Assembly (NCBI RefSeq): GCF_000725385.1
Contig: NZ_CP008884.1
Coordinates: 1,798,001 to 1,862,000, forward strand
Direction: 5' to 3'
Origin: Dyella japonica A8
Lineage (GTDB): Bacteria > Pseudomonadota > Gammaproteobacteria > Xanthomonadales > Rhodanobacteraceae
Length of the DNA stretch: 64,000 nucleotides
A model generated the notes under the pieces. That model searched no databases. It was not told where the DNA came from and worked only from the letters and a program-made list of their open reading frames with translations. Positions 36,990-46,559 of the stretch are shown piece by piece. Both the position numbers and the translations under genes were made by a program. Within the stretch, counting starts at the first letter, position 1, and every line of letters starts with the position of its first letter.

Positions 36990-37394
36990 CTATAGATCGT
37001 CGCCACCCGTCGCGATGATCCTTTCCAACTGGTCGCCCAGTTCGCCCAGCTCCTCGATCAGCCGTTTCAGCTCGGCTGCATCGAGCAGCTCATAGGGCCG
37101 GTTTTCGCACAGGTGCAGGTAAGGCGAACCGTCCAGGTCCGCCACGGCGAGAAAGCCCTTGCGCTGTTCCCAGTTGAACCGCAGGCAGCGGCGCGGGTCG
37201 GCCCCTGCCAGTGGCCCCACGGGTGTGGAAATGCGCAGGTAGCGCCGTCCGGCTTCGTCTTCGAGTTCAGCGAGATAGATCCCCTGGTGCCGGTCGTGCG
37301 GCAAGGTCAGGTCGAAGCTGATCAGATAGGGGTCGTTGTGGCGCAGCGCGTGCAGGCTGCCGATATGGGAACGCACGGCTTCGAAATGGTGCAT
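36990..37394 (-). CDS. Conserved-looking hypothetical protein, 134 aa
   Basis: Not recognised. The protein is soluble and acidic, with an alternating strand/helix pattern: SLHALRHNDPYLISFDLTL, RRYLRISTPVGPLAG and a C-terminal amphipathic helix (AAELKRLIEELGELGDQLER). The layout loosely recalls the type III secretion chaperone/YbjN fold, but no secretion genes are present and I treat this only as a possibility. The start is the ATG before HHFEAVRS; the frame runs upstream into the antisense of the alkyltransferase-like gene. It is divergent from that gene. Confidence 0.7.
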   Translation of the reverse strand: MHHFEAVRSHIGSLHALRHNDPYLISFDLTLPHDRHQGIYLAELEDEAGRRYLRISTPVGPLAGADPRRCLRFNWEQRKGFLAVADLDGSPYLHLCENRPYELLDAAELKRLIEELGELGDQLERIIATGGDDL

Positions 37395-37469
37395 GGTGCG
37401 ATCTCCTTGGCAGGTGAATCTGGCCTCGCTACTGTGCCACGACACCCTGTAAAGAGCCTGTTGAAGATC

Positions 37470-37820
37470 ATGGACAAACCCATGAACGATGCGCACGCCC
37501 GCATTTTTGCCGCCATTGCAGCCATTCCGCGCGGACGCGTGGCCAGTTACGGCGCCATTGCGGCGCGGGCGGGGCTGCCGGGACGGGCGCGATTGGTCGG
37601 GCGGGCGCTGGGTGAGGTGCCCGATGGCATGGAATTGCCCTGGTACCGCGTGCTGCGCTCCAGCGGCCAGATTGCCTTTCCGCCGGGTAGCCGGGGTTTT
37701 CGGGAGCAAAGCAAACGCTTGAAAGCCGAGGGCGTCGACGTGCGCAACGGACGCGTGCCGATGTCCGCCTTCGGCCTGGATGCGGACCTCGATCGCGCCC
37801 TGTGGGGCATGCCGGGATAA
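37470..37820 (+). CDS. Alkyltransferase-like protein (MGMT homologue lacking the acceptor cysteine)
   Basis: A 116-residue protein with the DNA-binding domain of O6-alkylguanine alkyltransferase: FAAIAAIPRGRVASYGAIAA holds the helix-turn-helix, and GRARLVGRAL the arginine finger region. The active-site PCHR of true enzymes is replaced by LPWYRVLRSSG, so it cannot accept an alkyl group. Such ATL proteins bind alkylated guanine and hand it to nucleotide excision repair. The start could also be the ATG at 37482. A terminator follows. Confidence 0.9.
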   Translation: MDKPMNDAHARIFAAIAAIPRGRVASYGAIAARAGLPGRARLVGRALGEVPDGMELPWYRVLRSSGQIAFPPGSRGFREQSKRLKAEGVDVRNGRVPMSAFGLDADLDRALWGMPG

Positions 37821-37823
37821 AAA

Positions 37824-37847
37824 AAGGCGGGTCCGAAGACCCGCCTT
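37824..37847. terminator. Intrinsic terminator shared by the ATL and TonB-receptor genes
   Basis: A 10-bp perfect stem (37824-37833 with 37838-37847), AAGGCGGGTC with GACCCGCCTT around CGAA. A run of seven A on the left gives a long U-tract for the minus-strand transcript, so it mainly serves the TonB-dependent receptor gene that ends 26 bp away. Confidence 0.88.
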
Positions 37848-37872
37848 GTGAAGGTTCGCTGCCCGTTCTGGA

Positions 37873-40749
37873 TCAGAATTTCTGGTTGTACGACACGTAC
37901 CAGAAGCGGTCGATGTCGAAGTTCGGGTTGTACGGCGGAGAGCCGGTCCCCGAGGTCGGTACGCTGTAGTAGTACGGGCCCTTCTTGTTGAAGATGTTGT
38001 TCACGCCAACGGTGAACACACCTTTCCACGGCGCCGTGTAGCGGAACTGCGCGTCGTTGAACGCCACCGAGCCCTTCTGGCTCATGCCCGGCGTCGGCCA
38101 CCACGGGTTGGTGTAGTTGGGAGAGCTGCAGTTGTAGACGTTCCCGTTCGGAGCGGTGTAGCACTGGTCCTTCAGGCCCGAGTAGTAGCGGATCGTCCAA
38201 CTGGCGCCGAACTGCTTGAAGTCCCAATCCACCTGCAGGTTCGAGCGCAGGCGATAGATGGCGTCCTCACCATCGAAAAAGCCCACCAGATCCTGTGGCG
38301 TGGCGCCGGGGCCGCTGACCGTCTCGTACTTCGTCAGGTACGTGCTGTCCGAAGCGATGCGGAAGCGGCCGAACGATGTCTCCGGCAGCTTGTAGTGAAT
38401 GCCGATGTCGTAGCCCGACGTTTTCAGTGAACCCAGGTTGGCAAGGCTCTCGTTGAGCTGATTGATCGAGCCGGCAACCAGGCCGGTATTGGGATCCGCT
38501 GCGGATGCGCGGGTGAAGCGGCCGCAATAACTGGGATCGTTCTGGATGTAGCAAAGGTTGAGGATCTGGTCGGCGTACACCGTGGAAATGATGTTCTTCA
38601 CGTAGATGTTGTAGTAATCCAGCGTGACATCGAGACCCGGAGCGTAATGCGGGCTATAGACGAAACCTGCCGTGCGGGTGATGGACCGTTCCGGTTTCAG
38701 GTTGGGGTTAGAGCCGGAGACAAACGGGGTCGGTGTCTGCGAGCCATAGCCGTTGGCCTGGGTATAGCCGGGCGGGACACCCGTGGCGGCGCAATGCGCG
38801 TTGACCGAGGCATTGGTGGCCGCCGCGCCGGATTTGGAATCGCAGGGATCCTGGAACGTTTCGAAGCTCTGTCCTGGGCCGCCGTAGAGGTTTTCGATGG
38901 TCGGGGCGCGGAAGCCCTGGGCCCAGGTGCCGCGGACCAGCAGGTCTTCGATGGGGCGATAGCGGAAGCTGTACTTGTTGTTGGTGGTGCTGCCGAAGTT
39001 GCTGTAGTGCGAGTAACGGCTGGCGACGTTCAGGCCGAGTTCCTGGGCCCCCGGCAAATCACGCAGCAACGGCACGTCCAGCTCGGCATAGGCTTCGTTG
39101 GTGTTGTACGCGCCGCTGGTGGCGTTGGCCGCCAGGTCGGTGGTGTTGCCATCGGCCACGTACTGATCGGGCCGGTAGCTGCCCTTGACGCCGCGATGTT
39201 CGACACCGACCGCAAGGTTCACCGTGCCAGCGTTGCCCGGCATGTCGAACAGGCCGCCGGATACGTTGGCGGTGTAGTCGTCGGTGGAACTGATCTGGCG
39301 CGCAGACTCGTGATAGTTCACGTAGTTCCACACGGACTGGGGCGTCCCGCCGGGGCCCGCCAGGATGTTCCAGGGCACGCATCCGGCGGCACGGTCGGCC
39401 GCGTTGGCGCAGGCAAGCTGGCCATCAATCGTGGTGGTCGGTCCAAGCGCCGCCTGCGCACGATTCAGGTCGAGATTGCCGGTGGTGCTGATGTGAATCT
39501 TGTTCTGCGAGTAGGTGTAGTCGGCGTCCCACGTCCAATCGTGGTTGAACAGCTTGAAGTAACCCTGCGCGCCAAGATTGATATTGTAGATCTTGGAATG
39601 ATTGTCGGTGATGCGGGGGAGCTCCACCGTCCGGCGATAGAACGCGAGGGCTTCGCCGGGGAAGGGGGTGTAGGCATTGGCGCCGTCAATCATCACGCCG
39701 GTGGTGCCGGTGCTAAACGGATAGCCGGCCAGTTGTGAGGACGAATCGCGTACGGAGGCATCGGCCATGCCGTGCAGGCTGACGTTGTCCGTGAGCTGGT
39801 ACTTGTCCTGCACGAACAGATTCTTCAGCTTGGTGCCGGCGCGGAACGTCATGTCCTGCGCGGTGTTGTAACGGTCCGAGAGCGCGCCGGCATAGCGGTG
39901 GTAGTTGGCAGGATTGCCTGCGTCGCTACCTTGGTCCAGCGAGTAACGCTTCTTGTTGTACGGATTGACGATGCTTCCATAGGCGCCGGTGGAGCTCCAG
40001 AAATCGTCCGGATGGTCCGCGCCTTGTGGATAGCGGGTCTCGGGACGCTTCTCGTCCCACATCGGCTTGGTCTGCTGCCAGGAGCCGTTGATGATGATGG
40101 CGTTCTTCGCGGTGGTGTGGCCCCAGGTGAAGTCGTAGTTCTGGGTCTGGCCATCGCCCTTGCCGTTCTGGCCGTAGTAGACGTTGGCTTCAGCGCCGTT
40201 GAACTTCTCCTTGGTGATGATGTTCACCACGCCGCCGATGGCGTCAGAGCCATAGATGGAGGAGGCGCCATCCTTGAGGATGTCGATGCGCTCGATGATC
40301 GAGACCGGGATGGTCGACACGTCGGTCAGGCCATTGAGGCTCGAACTCCAGCGGCGGCCGTTGACCAGCACCAGCGTGCGTTGCGAGCCAAGGTTGCGGA
40401 TGTTGACGTAGCGCCCGCCGACGTCGGCGCCGTTGGACAGCGTGTCCTGCGGGGTGATATCCGGCGTGCCCATGGACGGCATGCGCGAAATGATGTCGTT
40501 GACGTTGGTCAGGCCGGTGGCCTGGATGGCGGCCTTGTCCATGGTGAAGACCGGCTGCGAGGTTTCCACGTCCACGCTGCGGATGCGCGAGCCGGTCACC
40601 GTGACGGTTTCGAGGTTCTTGGCCGACGTGGCATCGGTCTTGGCGGGCGCCGTGTCCTGCGCGAAAGCGATGCCCGAGGCCACCAGTGTGCCGGCGGCGA
40701 GTGCCAGGCGGATGGCGGCTGCCAGTCCGCCACGGTTGAACGATTTCAT
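37873..40749 (-). CDS. TonB-dependent outer membrane receptor
   Basis: A 958-residue TonB-dependent receptor. A signal peptide (AIRLALAAGTLVASGIAFA) is followed by a plug starting at ETVTVTGSRIRS, with SSIYGSDAIGGVVNIITKE typical of the plug end. The rest is the 22-strand barrel, ending in an aromatic residue (YVSYNQKF) as expected for outer membrane insertion. Large extracellular loops with cysteine pairs are visible. Xanthomonad-type bacteria use many such receptors for siderophores, oligosaccharides or peptides; nothing here fixes the substrate. The 321-bp upstream gap separates it from recQ. Confidence 0.93.
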   Translation of the reverse strand: MKSFNRGGLAAAIRLALAAGTLVASGIAFAQDTAPAKTDATSAKNLETVTVTGSRIRSVDVETSQPVFTMDKAAIQATGLTNVNDIISRMPSMGTPDITPQDTLSNGADVGGRYVNIRNLGSQRTLVLVNGRRWSSSLNGLTDVSTIPVSIIERIDILKDGASSIYGSDAIGGVVNIITKEKFNGAEANVYYGQNGKGDGQTQNYDFTWGHTTAKNAIIINGSWQQTKPMWDEKRPETRYPQGADHPDDFWSSTGAYGSIVNPYNKKRYSLDQGSDAGNPANYHRYAGALSDRYNTAQDMTFRAGTKLKNLFVQDKYQLTDNVSLHGMADASVRDSSSQLAGYPFSTGTTGVMIDGANAYTPFPGEALAFYRRTVELPRITDNHSKIYNINLGAQGYFKLFNHDWTWDADYTYSQNKIHISTTGNLDLNRAQAALGPTTTIDGQLACANAADRAAGCVPWNILAGPGGTPQSVWNYVNYHESARQISSTDDYTANVSGGLFDMPGNAGTVNLAVGVEHRGVKGSYRPDQYVADGNTTDLAANATSGAYNTNEAYAELDVPLLRDLPGAQELGLNVASRYSHYSNFGSTTNNKYSFRYRPIEDLLVRGTWAQGFRAPTIENLYGGPGQSFETFQDPCDSKSGAAATNASVNAHCAATGVPPGYTQANGYGSQTPTPFVSGSNPNLKPERSITRTAGFVYSPHYAPGLDVTLDYYNIYVKNIISTVYADQILNLCYIQNDPSYCGRFTRASAADPNTGLVAGSINQLNESLANLGSLKTSGYDIGIHYKLPETSFGRFRIASDSTYLTKYETVSGPGATPQDLVGFFDGEDAIYRLRSNLQVDWDFKQFGASWTIRYYSGLKDQCYTAPNGNVYNCSSPNYTNPWWPTPGMSQKGSVAFNDAQFRYTAPWKGVFTVGVNNIFNKKGPYYYSVPTSGTGSPPYNPNFDIDRFWYVSYNQKF

Positions 40750-41070
40750 CTAGCTGTTCCCCAACATCGTGGTTATGGAATGAAGGCCTGCCACGCTGCG
40801 ATCGATGGCCGGTCAGAGCGGCGCACGTGATTCGGCGCTTGGATGCTCTTGGGCTGTCGAAGGAAGTCGCCGTGGCGGCCGTCGGCCCGCCGGATGCCGG
40901 GCGTTTGAATAATGTTTTCTTTACCTTGGGGAATCCCAGTCTTGGCGGGCTATATCACGCGTAGGCGCAAGCCCGGCAGGCTGGTCGGGATATTCACGAG
41001 TGCTGTCGGCGAAGCCGCCGAAGATTTTCCTGGGTGATGGGCAAAGGGCCTTATTTGCTAGCATTCGCCG
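40750..41070. other. Divergent intergenic region, TonB receptor/recQ
   Basis: This 321-bp stretch must contain promoters for both flanking genes, but I see no operator or promoter clear enough to mark. It holds a locally AT-rich patch (about 40908-40930, including AATAATGTTTTCTTTA) upstream of the receptor gene. No small gene is supported. Confidence 0.5.
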
Positions 41071-42885
41071 ATGCTTCCCTCGCCCCTAGACATCCTCCAC
41101 AGCGTTTTTGGCTACACCCAGTTTCGCGGTCAGCAGCAGGCCATCGTCGAGCAGTTGGTCGAGGGTGGGGACGCGCTGGTGCTCATGCCCACGGGTGGCG
41201 GCAAGTCGCTTTGCTATCAGATTCCCGCGCTGGTAAGGCAGGGCACGGGCATCGTGGTGTCGCCGCTGATCGCACTGATGCAGGACCAGGTCGATGCGTT
41301 GCGCGAAGCCGGCGTCGCTGCGGCTTATCTCAATTCGAGCCTGGATGCGGACGAGCAGCGCGAGGTCGAGCGCCGCCTGCTCGAGGGCGAGCTGAATCTG
41401 CTTTACGTCGCCCCGGAGCGCTTGCTCACCTCACGGTTCCTGAGCCTGCTCGAACGCACGGAAGTGGCGCTGTTCGCCATTGACGAAGCGCACTGCGTTT
41501 CCCAGTGGGGACATGATTTCCGGCCGGAATACCGCGAGCTGGCGGTGCTGCACCAGCGCTTCCCGCAGGTGCCGCGCATTGCCTTGACCGCGACGGCCGA
41601 CGAGCGCACGCGCGATGAAATCGTGGAGCGCCTGGCCCTGCAGCAGGCGCGGCAATTCGTTTCCAGCTTCGACCGGCCCAACATCCGCTACCAGGTCGGG
41701 CAGCGTCACAACGCGCGGCGCCAGTTGATGGAGTTCCTGGAGCGGCATCGCGGCGAGACCGGCATCGTCTATGCGCTCAGTCGCCGCAAGGTGGATGAAA
41801 CGGCGGCATGGCTGACCGAGGCGGGCATCGAGGCCTTGCCTTATCACGCGGGGCTGGATGCCGCGACGCGCAACGCCAACCAGCGCCGCTTCCTGCGCGA
41901 GGATGGCGTGGTGATGGTGGCGACGGTGGCCTTCGGCATGGGTATCGACAAGCCGGATGTGCGGTTCGTGGCGCACCTGGATCTGCCGCGCAGCATGGAA
42001 GGCTACTACCAGGAAACCGGGCGTGCGGGGCGCGATGGCCTGCCATCCGATGCGTGGATGATCTACGGCTTGTCAGACGTGGTGACGATGAGCCAGATGA
42101 TCGCCCAGTCCGAATCGGCCGACGAGCGCAAGCGCGTCGAGCGCCAGAAGCTGGAGTCGCTGCTGGCCTATGCGGAAACCACGCAATGTCGGCGCGAACT
42201 GTTGCTTGCCGCGTTCGGCGAGTCGTTCCATGGGCCGTGCGAACGTTGCGACAACTGCGTCGAGCCGCCCAAAACCTGGGATGCCACCGTGCCTGCGCAG
42301 AAGGCGCTTTCCGCCGTGTATCGCAGCGGGCAGCGGTTCGGCTCCGGACATGTCATCGGCATTCTTCGTGGCGACGACAGCAATCGCATGAGCGAGCTGG
42401 GGCATGACCGCCTTTCCACCTTCGGCATCGGCGCCGACATGGACGAGAAGCAATGGCGTTCGGTGTTCCGCCAGTTGCTGGCCATGGGCTTGCTCGAGGC
42501 GGATGCCGAAGGCTTTGGCACGTTGCGCCTGACCAAGACCAGCCGCGACGTGCTAGTGGGCAACCGCCAGGTCCGGTTGCGTGAGGATGCCGTGCCCGTG
42601 CGGGCATCGCGCAAGCGCCGGGACAGCAAGCTGGTGACGGGCAGCAGCCTGGGCGTGGAAGCCTATGAGCAGCCGTTGTGGGATGAGCTGAAGAAGTTGC
42701 GCATCCAGCTGGCCAGGCAGCATGGCGTGCCACCGTATGTGATTTTCCACGATGCCACCCTGCTGGCGATGCTGCGCGCCCTGCCGTCGAACGAGACGGA
42801 GATGGCATCGATCAGCGGCGTGGGCGAGGCCAAGCTGAAGCGCTATGGCAAGGATTTCCTGGCGGTGATCAACGCGCACGAATAA
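41071..42885 (+). CDS. recQ: ATP-dependent DNA helicase RecQ
   Basis: A 604-residue RecQ helicase, the usual bacterial length. Walker A is MPTGGGKS (residues 39-46), the DEAH box lies in [20 protein letters not shown], and motif VI in [12 protein letters not shown] zinc-binding RQC domain follows ([12 protein letters not shown] then CERCDNC), and a C-terminal HRDC domain ends with [17 protein letters not shown]. It unwinds branched DNA in recombination and fork repair. The next gene on the same strand is absent; downstream genes are on the minus strand. Confidence 0.97.
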   Translation: MLPSPLDILHSVFGYTQFRGQQQAIVEQLVEGGDALVLMPTGGGKSLCYQIPALVRQGTGIVVSPLIALMQDQVDALREAGVAAAYLNSSLDADEQREVERRLLEGELNLLYVAPERLLTSRFLSLLERTEVALFAIDEAHCVSQWGHDFRPEYRELAVLHQRFPQVPRIALTATADERTRDEIVERLALQQARQFVSSFDRPNIRYQVGQRHNARRQLMEFLERHRGETGIVYALSRRKVDETAAWLTEAGIEALPYHAGLDAATRNANQRRFLREDGVVMVATVAFGMGIDKPDVRFVAHLDLPRSMEGYYQETGRAGRDGLPSDAWMIYGLSDVVTMSQMIAQSESADERKRVERQKLESLLAYAETTQCRRELLLAAFGESFHGPCERCDNCVEPPKTWDATVPAQKALSAVYRSGQRFGSGHVIGILRGDDSNRMSELGHDRLSTFGIGADMDEKQWRSVFRQLLAMGLLEADAEGFGTLRLTKTSRDVLVGNRQVRLREDAVPVRASRKRRDSKLVTGSSLGVEAYEQPLWDELKKLRIQLARQHGVPPYVIFHDATLLAMLRALPSNETEMASISGVGEAKLKRYGKDFLAVINAHE

Positions 42886-42915
42886 GCGCGTGGCCTGTGC
42901 GCCATACGACGCGGC

Positions 42916-43173
42916 TCAACCGGCGAGGCGCCAGCGCGTGCCCTCACCCGATACGCGCGAGTGCGCCAGCGCAAGCTCGGGGATATAGCGCCATTGCGCC
43001 AGTCCGCCCGGCAGGCGCGCCTGCGGGCAGGCCATGCGCGTGGCGATCAGGGCGGCCTCGGCAGTTTCGTGCCGGCCGATTTCCTGTTCTTCGCACAGGG
43101 CGCGCCACTGGCGGCCGTGGCGGATGATGCGGAACAGGCCAGCTTTTGACGGATGGACGTATTGCGCCAGCAT
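42916..43173 (-). CDS. Small hypothetical protein, 85 aa
   Basis: A short basic protein, MLAQYVHPSKAGLFRIIRHG at the start, followed by WRALCEEQEIGRHETAEAAL and a tail with WRYIPELALAHSR. I do not recognise a domain. Codon use is GC-rich in the third position as in neighbouring genes, which favours coding, but no good ribosome-binding site precedes the ATG and the frame is open further upstream to 43389. It converges on recQ. Confidence 0.5.
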   Translation of the reverse strand: MLAQYVHPSKAGLFRIIRHGRQWRALCEEQEIGRHETAEAALIATRMACPQARLPGGLAQWRYIPELALAHSRVSGEGTRWRLAG

Positions 43174-43345
43174 AGGATTCGACTTTTCTGGGTACGGCGG
43201 ATGGTGCGCAGCTTGCCGTTGGTCGATGACTTCCCTGTGATTCCTGTCTGGCTCATCCATGACTGCCATGTTGCCGTTCTGTTTTGCCGTCATCTGAATC
43301 AGCAGCGCGTGAAAAACCTGTTTCCTGTTGTTGGGTTGGTAAAGA

Positions 43346-43371
43346 AAAGGCCCGCATTGCTGCGGGCCTTT
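43346..43371. terminator. Intrinsic terminator after the M28 peptidase gene
   Basis: An 11-bp perfect stem (43346-43356 with 43361-43371), GGCCCGCA with TGCGGGCC around TTGC. The A-rich left side gives the U-tract on the minus strand, 28 bp after the peptidase stop codon. Confidence 0.88.
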
Positions 43372-43398
43372 CTGTATGCCGGCTGACAACGGCGGGAT

Positions 43399-45060
43399 TT
43401 ACTTGCGATCGGCCGCCGTCGCGTCGCGTGCCGCGCGGAATTCCGAATCCTTGCTCCAGTTGGGCCAGGTGTCGGAGTTGGCCAGGTCGCTGCCGAGCTT
43501 GTAGAGGATCTGCAGGTCGCGGGCCATGCCCGTGAACGGCCAGCTGGCCTGCCACTCGTCCGACGGCTGGTGGTAGTGCTTGGACACGTACTCTTCTTCG
43601 GCCGCCTTGCCGGCCGCCACGCCGCCATCCACCCAGTCGTCGCCCGAGCCAAACGAGATGGCCGGCACGCCGCGCTTGGCGAACGAGAAGTGATCGGAGC
43701 GGAAGAAGTGACCGGCTTCCGGCTTCGGATCGCCCGAGTACACCAGGTTCCACTGCTTGGCGGTGTCGGTCAGCTCATCCAGCAGGTCGAGCTTGGCGCT
43801 GCCGGAGATGGTGAAGTTGCGCGCCGGGCCATGCGGGTCGAGCGCATCCATGTTGATGACGCCCACCGTGGTGGCCAGCGGGTAGAGCGGCTTGGAGGCG
43901 TAGTACTCCGAACCGAGCAGGCCCTTCTCCTCGGCGGTGACGTTGAGGAACACCACCGAGCGCTCCGGCTTGGGCTGGCTGGCGAAGGCACGGGCCAGTT
44001 CGATCAGCGCGGCGGTGCCGGTCGCGTTGTCCACTGCACCGTTGTAGATCTTGTCGCCCTTGGCGTCCGGCGCGCCGACGCCCAGGTGATCCCAGTGCGC
44101 GCTGTAGATCACCGTTTCGTTCGGGCGCTTGGTGCCCTCGATGCGGCCCACGATGTTGTGGGAGGTGATCACCTTGGCGTTGATCTTGTAGTTGGCCGAG
44201 AAGGTTTCACCCTTCAGCACCACCGGCTTGAATTCGCGCGTCTGCGCCTGCTTCTTCAGCGCCTCGAAATCCAGCCCGGCGGACTTGAACAGGTCGAGCG
44301 CCACGTCACGCTGGATCCACGCTTCCAGCGGCGTGTGCACGCTGGTGGGGTGGTCGCGCACCACGTCGAACTGGGTGTTGGTGTTGGAGTTGGCCACCGT
44401 CGCCCAGCCGTAGGAGGCCGGCGCGGTCTCGTGGATGATCAGCATGCCCGCCGCACCCTGGCGGGCGGCCTCTTCGTACTTGTAGGTCCAGCGGCCGTAG
44501 TAGGTCATGGCCTTGCCGCCGAAGTCGCCCACGCCGGTCTCGAAGTCCGGGTCGTTGATCAGCACCACGGCGATCTTGCCGTGCAGGTCCACGCCCTTGA
44601 AGTCGTCCCAGTGGCGCTCCGGCGCCTTCACGCCGTAGCCGACGAACACCAGCGGGGCGTTCTTGATGTCCACGGCCTTGGAGCCGTCGAGCGCGGAGCG
44701 TACGGCGATTTCCTTGCCCTGCGTCAGCGATTCGTTCTTGCCATTGACGGTGAACGACAGGGACGGCGTGCCGGCGATGTCCGACTGCAGCAGCGGCACG
44801 GCCTGGGTCCATTCGCGCTTGCCGTTCTTGAGATCACCGCCGGGCTGCACGCCCGCGGCCTTGAGCTGGCCGACCACGTAGTCGATGGTCTTGGTTTCGG
44901 CCGGCGTGGCCGGGCCGCGGCCTTCGAAGGCGTCGGACGAAAGCGTCTTGACGTCTTCGGACAGGCGGTGCGGGTCGAAGGTGGGAGTGGTCGGCGCGTC
45001 GGCGGCGAACAGCGCCGACGTCACGGACAGTGCAAGCAGGGATAAGGCCAATCGCTTCAT
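43399..45060 (-). CDS. Exported M28 family zinc aminopeptidase with PA domain
   Basis: A 553-residue secreted or periplasmic metallopeptidase. A signal peptide (KRLALSLLALSVTSALFA, cut before ADAP) is followed by a protease-associated (PA) domain insertion, about residues 140-270, and the M28 domain. Zinc ligands are in YSAHWDHLGV, YNGAVDNATGTAAL, NVTAEEKGLLGSE (catalytic Glu), INMDALD and SKHYHQPSDEW. Such enzymes release N-terminal amino acids from peptides. The ATG at 45060 opens the signal peptide; GTG and TTG codons lie just upstream. It is divergent from the HU-like gene. Confidence 0.92.
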   Translation of the reverse strand: MKRLALSLLALSVTSALFAADAPTTPTFDPHRLSEDVKTLSSDAFEGRGPATPAETKTIDYVVGQLKAAGVQPGGDLKNGKREWTQAVPLLQSDIAGTPSLSFTVNGKNESLTQGKEIAVRSALDGSKAVDIKNAPLVFVGYGVKAPERHWDDFKGVDLHGKIAVVLINDPDFETGVGDFGGKAMTYYGRWTYKYEEAARQGAAGMLIIHETAPASYGWATVANSNTNTQFDVVRDHPTSVHTPLEAWIQRDVALDLFKSAGLDFEALKKQAQTREFKPVVLKGETFSANYKINAKVITSHNIVGRIEGTKRPNETVIYSAHWDHLGVGAPDAKGDKIYNGAVDNATGTAALIELARAFASQPKPERSVVFLNVTAEEKGLLGSEYYASKPLYPLATTVGVINMDALDPHGPARNFTISGSAKLDLLDELTDTAKQWNLVYSGDPKPEAGHFFRSDHFSFAKRGVPAISFGSGDDWVDGGVAAGKAAEEEYVSKHYHQPSDEWQASWPFTGMARDLQILYKLGSDLANSDTWPNWSKDSEFRAARDATAADRK

Positions 45061-45201
45061 GGACAACACCTGGCGTGGAAACGAGCTTGGATAGTAGAGA
45101 CGGGCGGCGCCGCGGGTCCATAGCAGGCGGGTGCGTCACTCGCTGTCGGCGCCCCGGCGTGTGCATGGAAACCCCTGAAAAACAGCCTTCCGGAGGTGGC
45201 G

Positions 45202-45234
45202 ATAGTGACTTTCTTCACCCCAAAGAGGCCGGAA
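45202..45234 (+). promoter_or_regulatory. Two-part element upstream of the HU-like gene, shared with hpf
   Basis: ATAGTGACTTTC (45202-45213) is followed after 11 bases by GAGGCCGGAA (45225-45234); the same pair precedes hpf. It ends 120 bases before the start codon of the HU-like gene and lies upstream of a possible promoter (TTGGCG at about 45270 and ATACAT 17 bases later). Confidence 0.45.
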
Positions 45235-45353
45235 GTGAAAAAAAACCGCATTTTTTCCGTCCTGCAGCTTGGCGTGATGGGCTGGCATGCCATACATTCC
45301 GCATGCCGAGAGGCATCAAACACCACCTCATATCGATTACCACGGGGAAATGT

Positions 45354-45749
45354 ATGGCGAAGGCGCAGAAAGCAGCAGCAAAGAAGAAGGCCGCACCGAA
45401 GGCAGCTCCGAAGGCCGCCAAGGCGGTCGTTCACAAGCCGATCAAGGAAGCGCTGGGCAAGTCCGGCCTGGTCGCCCACATCGCTGAAGCCAGCGGCGTG
45501 GTTGCCAAGGACGTGCGCGCGGTGCTGGCCTCTCTCGAGGCTGCCGTGACGGGTTCGGTGCACAAGAAGGGTGCCGGTCACTTCACGATGCCGGGTCTGC
45601 TGAAGATCACCGCCGTCAACGTGCCGGCCAAGCCGAAGCGCAAGGGCATCAACCCCTTCACCAAGGAAGAGCAGTGGTTCGCCGCCAAGCCCGCCACGGT
45701 GAAGCTGAAGATCCGCGCGCTGAAGAAGCTCAAGGACGCCGCTCTCTGA
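45354..45749 (+). CDS. HU-family DNA-binding protein with lysine/alanine-rich tail
   Basis: A 131-residue nucleoid protein. The first 28 residues are a histone-like tail (AKAQKAAAKKKAAPKAAPKA). The rest is an HU/IHF fold: SGLVAHIAEASGVVAKDVRA, then AGHFTMPGLLKITAVNVPAK in the saddle and the DNA-contacting arm KRKGINPFTKEEQWFAAKPA. Fusions of this type are common in xanthomonad-like bacteria and differ from the 90-residue HU. A 26-bp hairpin follows the stop codon. The upstream region shares a two-part element with hpf. Confidence 0.88.
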   Translation: MAKAQKAAAKKKAAPKAAPKAAKAVVHKPIKEALGKSGLVAHIAEASGVVAKDVRAVLASLEAAVTGSVHKKGAGHFTMPGLLKITAVNVPAKPKRKGINPFTKEEQWFAAKPATVKLKIRALKKLKDAAL

Positions 45750-45774
45750 GCGTGACGTTGCACTAGAGCATCGA

Positions 45775-45806
45775 CGCCAGGTGCGGCCTCAAAGCCGCAC
45801 CTGGCG
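45775..45806. terminator. Probable terminator after the HU-like gene
   Basis: A perfect 13-bp stem (45775-45787 with 45794-45806) around CTCAAA, followed only by TTTC. The stem is very stable but the T-tract is short, so efficiency is uncertain. Confidence 0.65.
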
Positions 45807-45869
45807 TTTCAGGAAGAACAGGTCAGGATGACCAGGCCGTGGGGTTTCCGGCCGCTGCCCTGCCAGGCG

Positions 45870-46292
45870 TCAACGCCTGTCGCTACCCATCACCCGGCCC
45901 GTCTGCGGATCCAGTTGCAGGGCAACCTTCTTGCCCGCCGGATTGTCCGCCTTGGCCATCCACACGCCATTCCTGAAATCCACGTCGTGCACGCGGGTAT
46001 AGCCCTGCGTGGACAGTTGTGCGCGGACGTCCGCCTCGCTCAGGCGGGAAACCTGCCTGTCGGGAAACACTTCGCCTGTGCGCGGATCGATGCGGACGTT
46101 TACGCTGCGGTCGTCGGCACTGCGCGCCTTGGCCGTTCACACGCCGTCGCGGAAGCTCAGGTCGCGCACCTTCCTGTAGCCCTGCTGCTCCAGCTGCAAC
46201 TGCACCTCATGCCCGGTCAGTGCCGTCTGCGCGAGGGCGGTGCCGGACAGGCCAAGGGCCATGATGATGGTCAGGGGAACAAACTTCTTCAT
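45870..46292 (-). pseudogene. Exported two-repeat PepSY-like protein, broken by one in-frame stop
   Basis: Read through, this frame encodes 140 residues: a signal peptide (VPLTIIMALGLSGTALAQ) and two PepSY-like repeats. Repeat one has EQQGYRKVRDLSFRDGV then a TGA stop (46137-46139); the frame continues without any shift as TAKARSADDRSVNVRIDPRT. Repeat two has STQGYTRVHDVDFRNGV followed by W (TGG) and MAKADN. The stop therefore replaces the tryptophan codon seen in the second repeat: one G-to-A change. The first 51 residues could still be made. PepSY proteins are often periplasmic protease inhibitors or ligand-binding modules. Confidence 0.8.
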
Positions 46293-46559
46293 GGGTGTGC
46301 CTCGTTGCGGGTGGATCCCGAGTGTTGGTTCCGCAAAAACAACTCGCGGTGAACGCATCCAGGCCCGGGGCTGAACCGGGCGGGTTCCCGCGGCGAGGCG
46401 CGGTGATCGGGACCACACGTTTCGTTGAGGCCCGCGGGTTCATGCTTTCGTCGTGCGGCCAGTTCATAGTGGCCGCCGGCGCCGTGGTGGCGCCTGAGCG
46501 AGGCTGTCGCCGGAGGGCGCGGCGGCGCGATCGACAAGATCACCCAACGAGGGCATGAC

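Noticed and set aside
45870..46070. A separate 66-residue gene for the second PepSY repeat.
   Set aside because: The frame continues without a shift from the upstream signal-peptide fragment through a single stop, so one broken gene explains it better.
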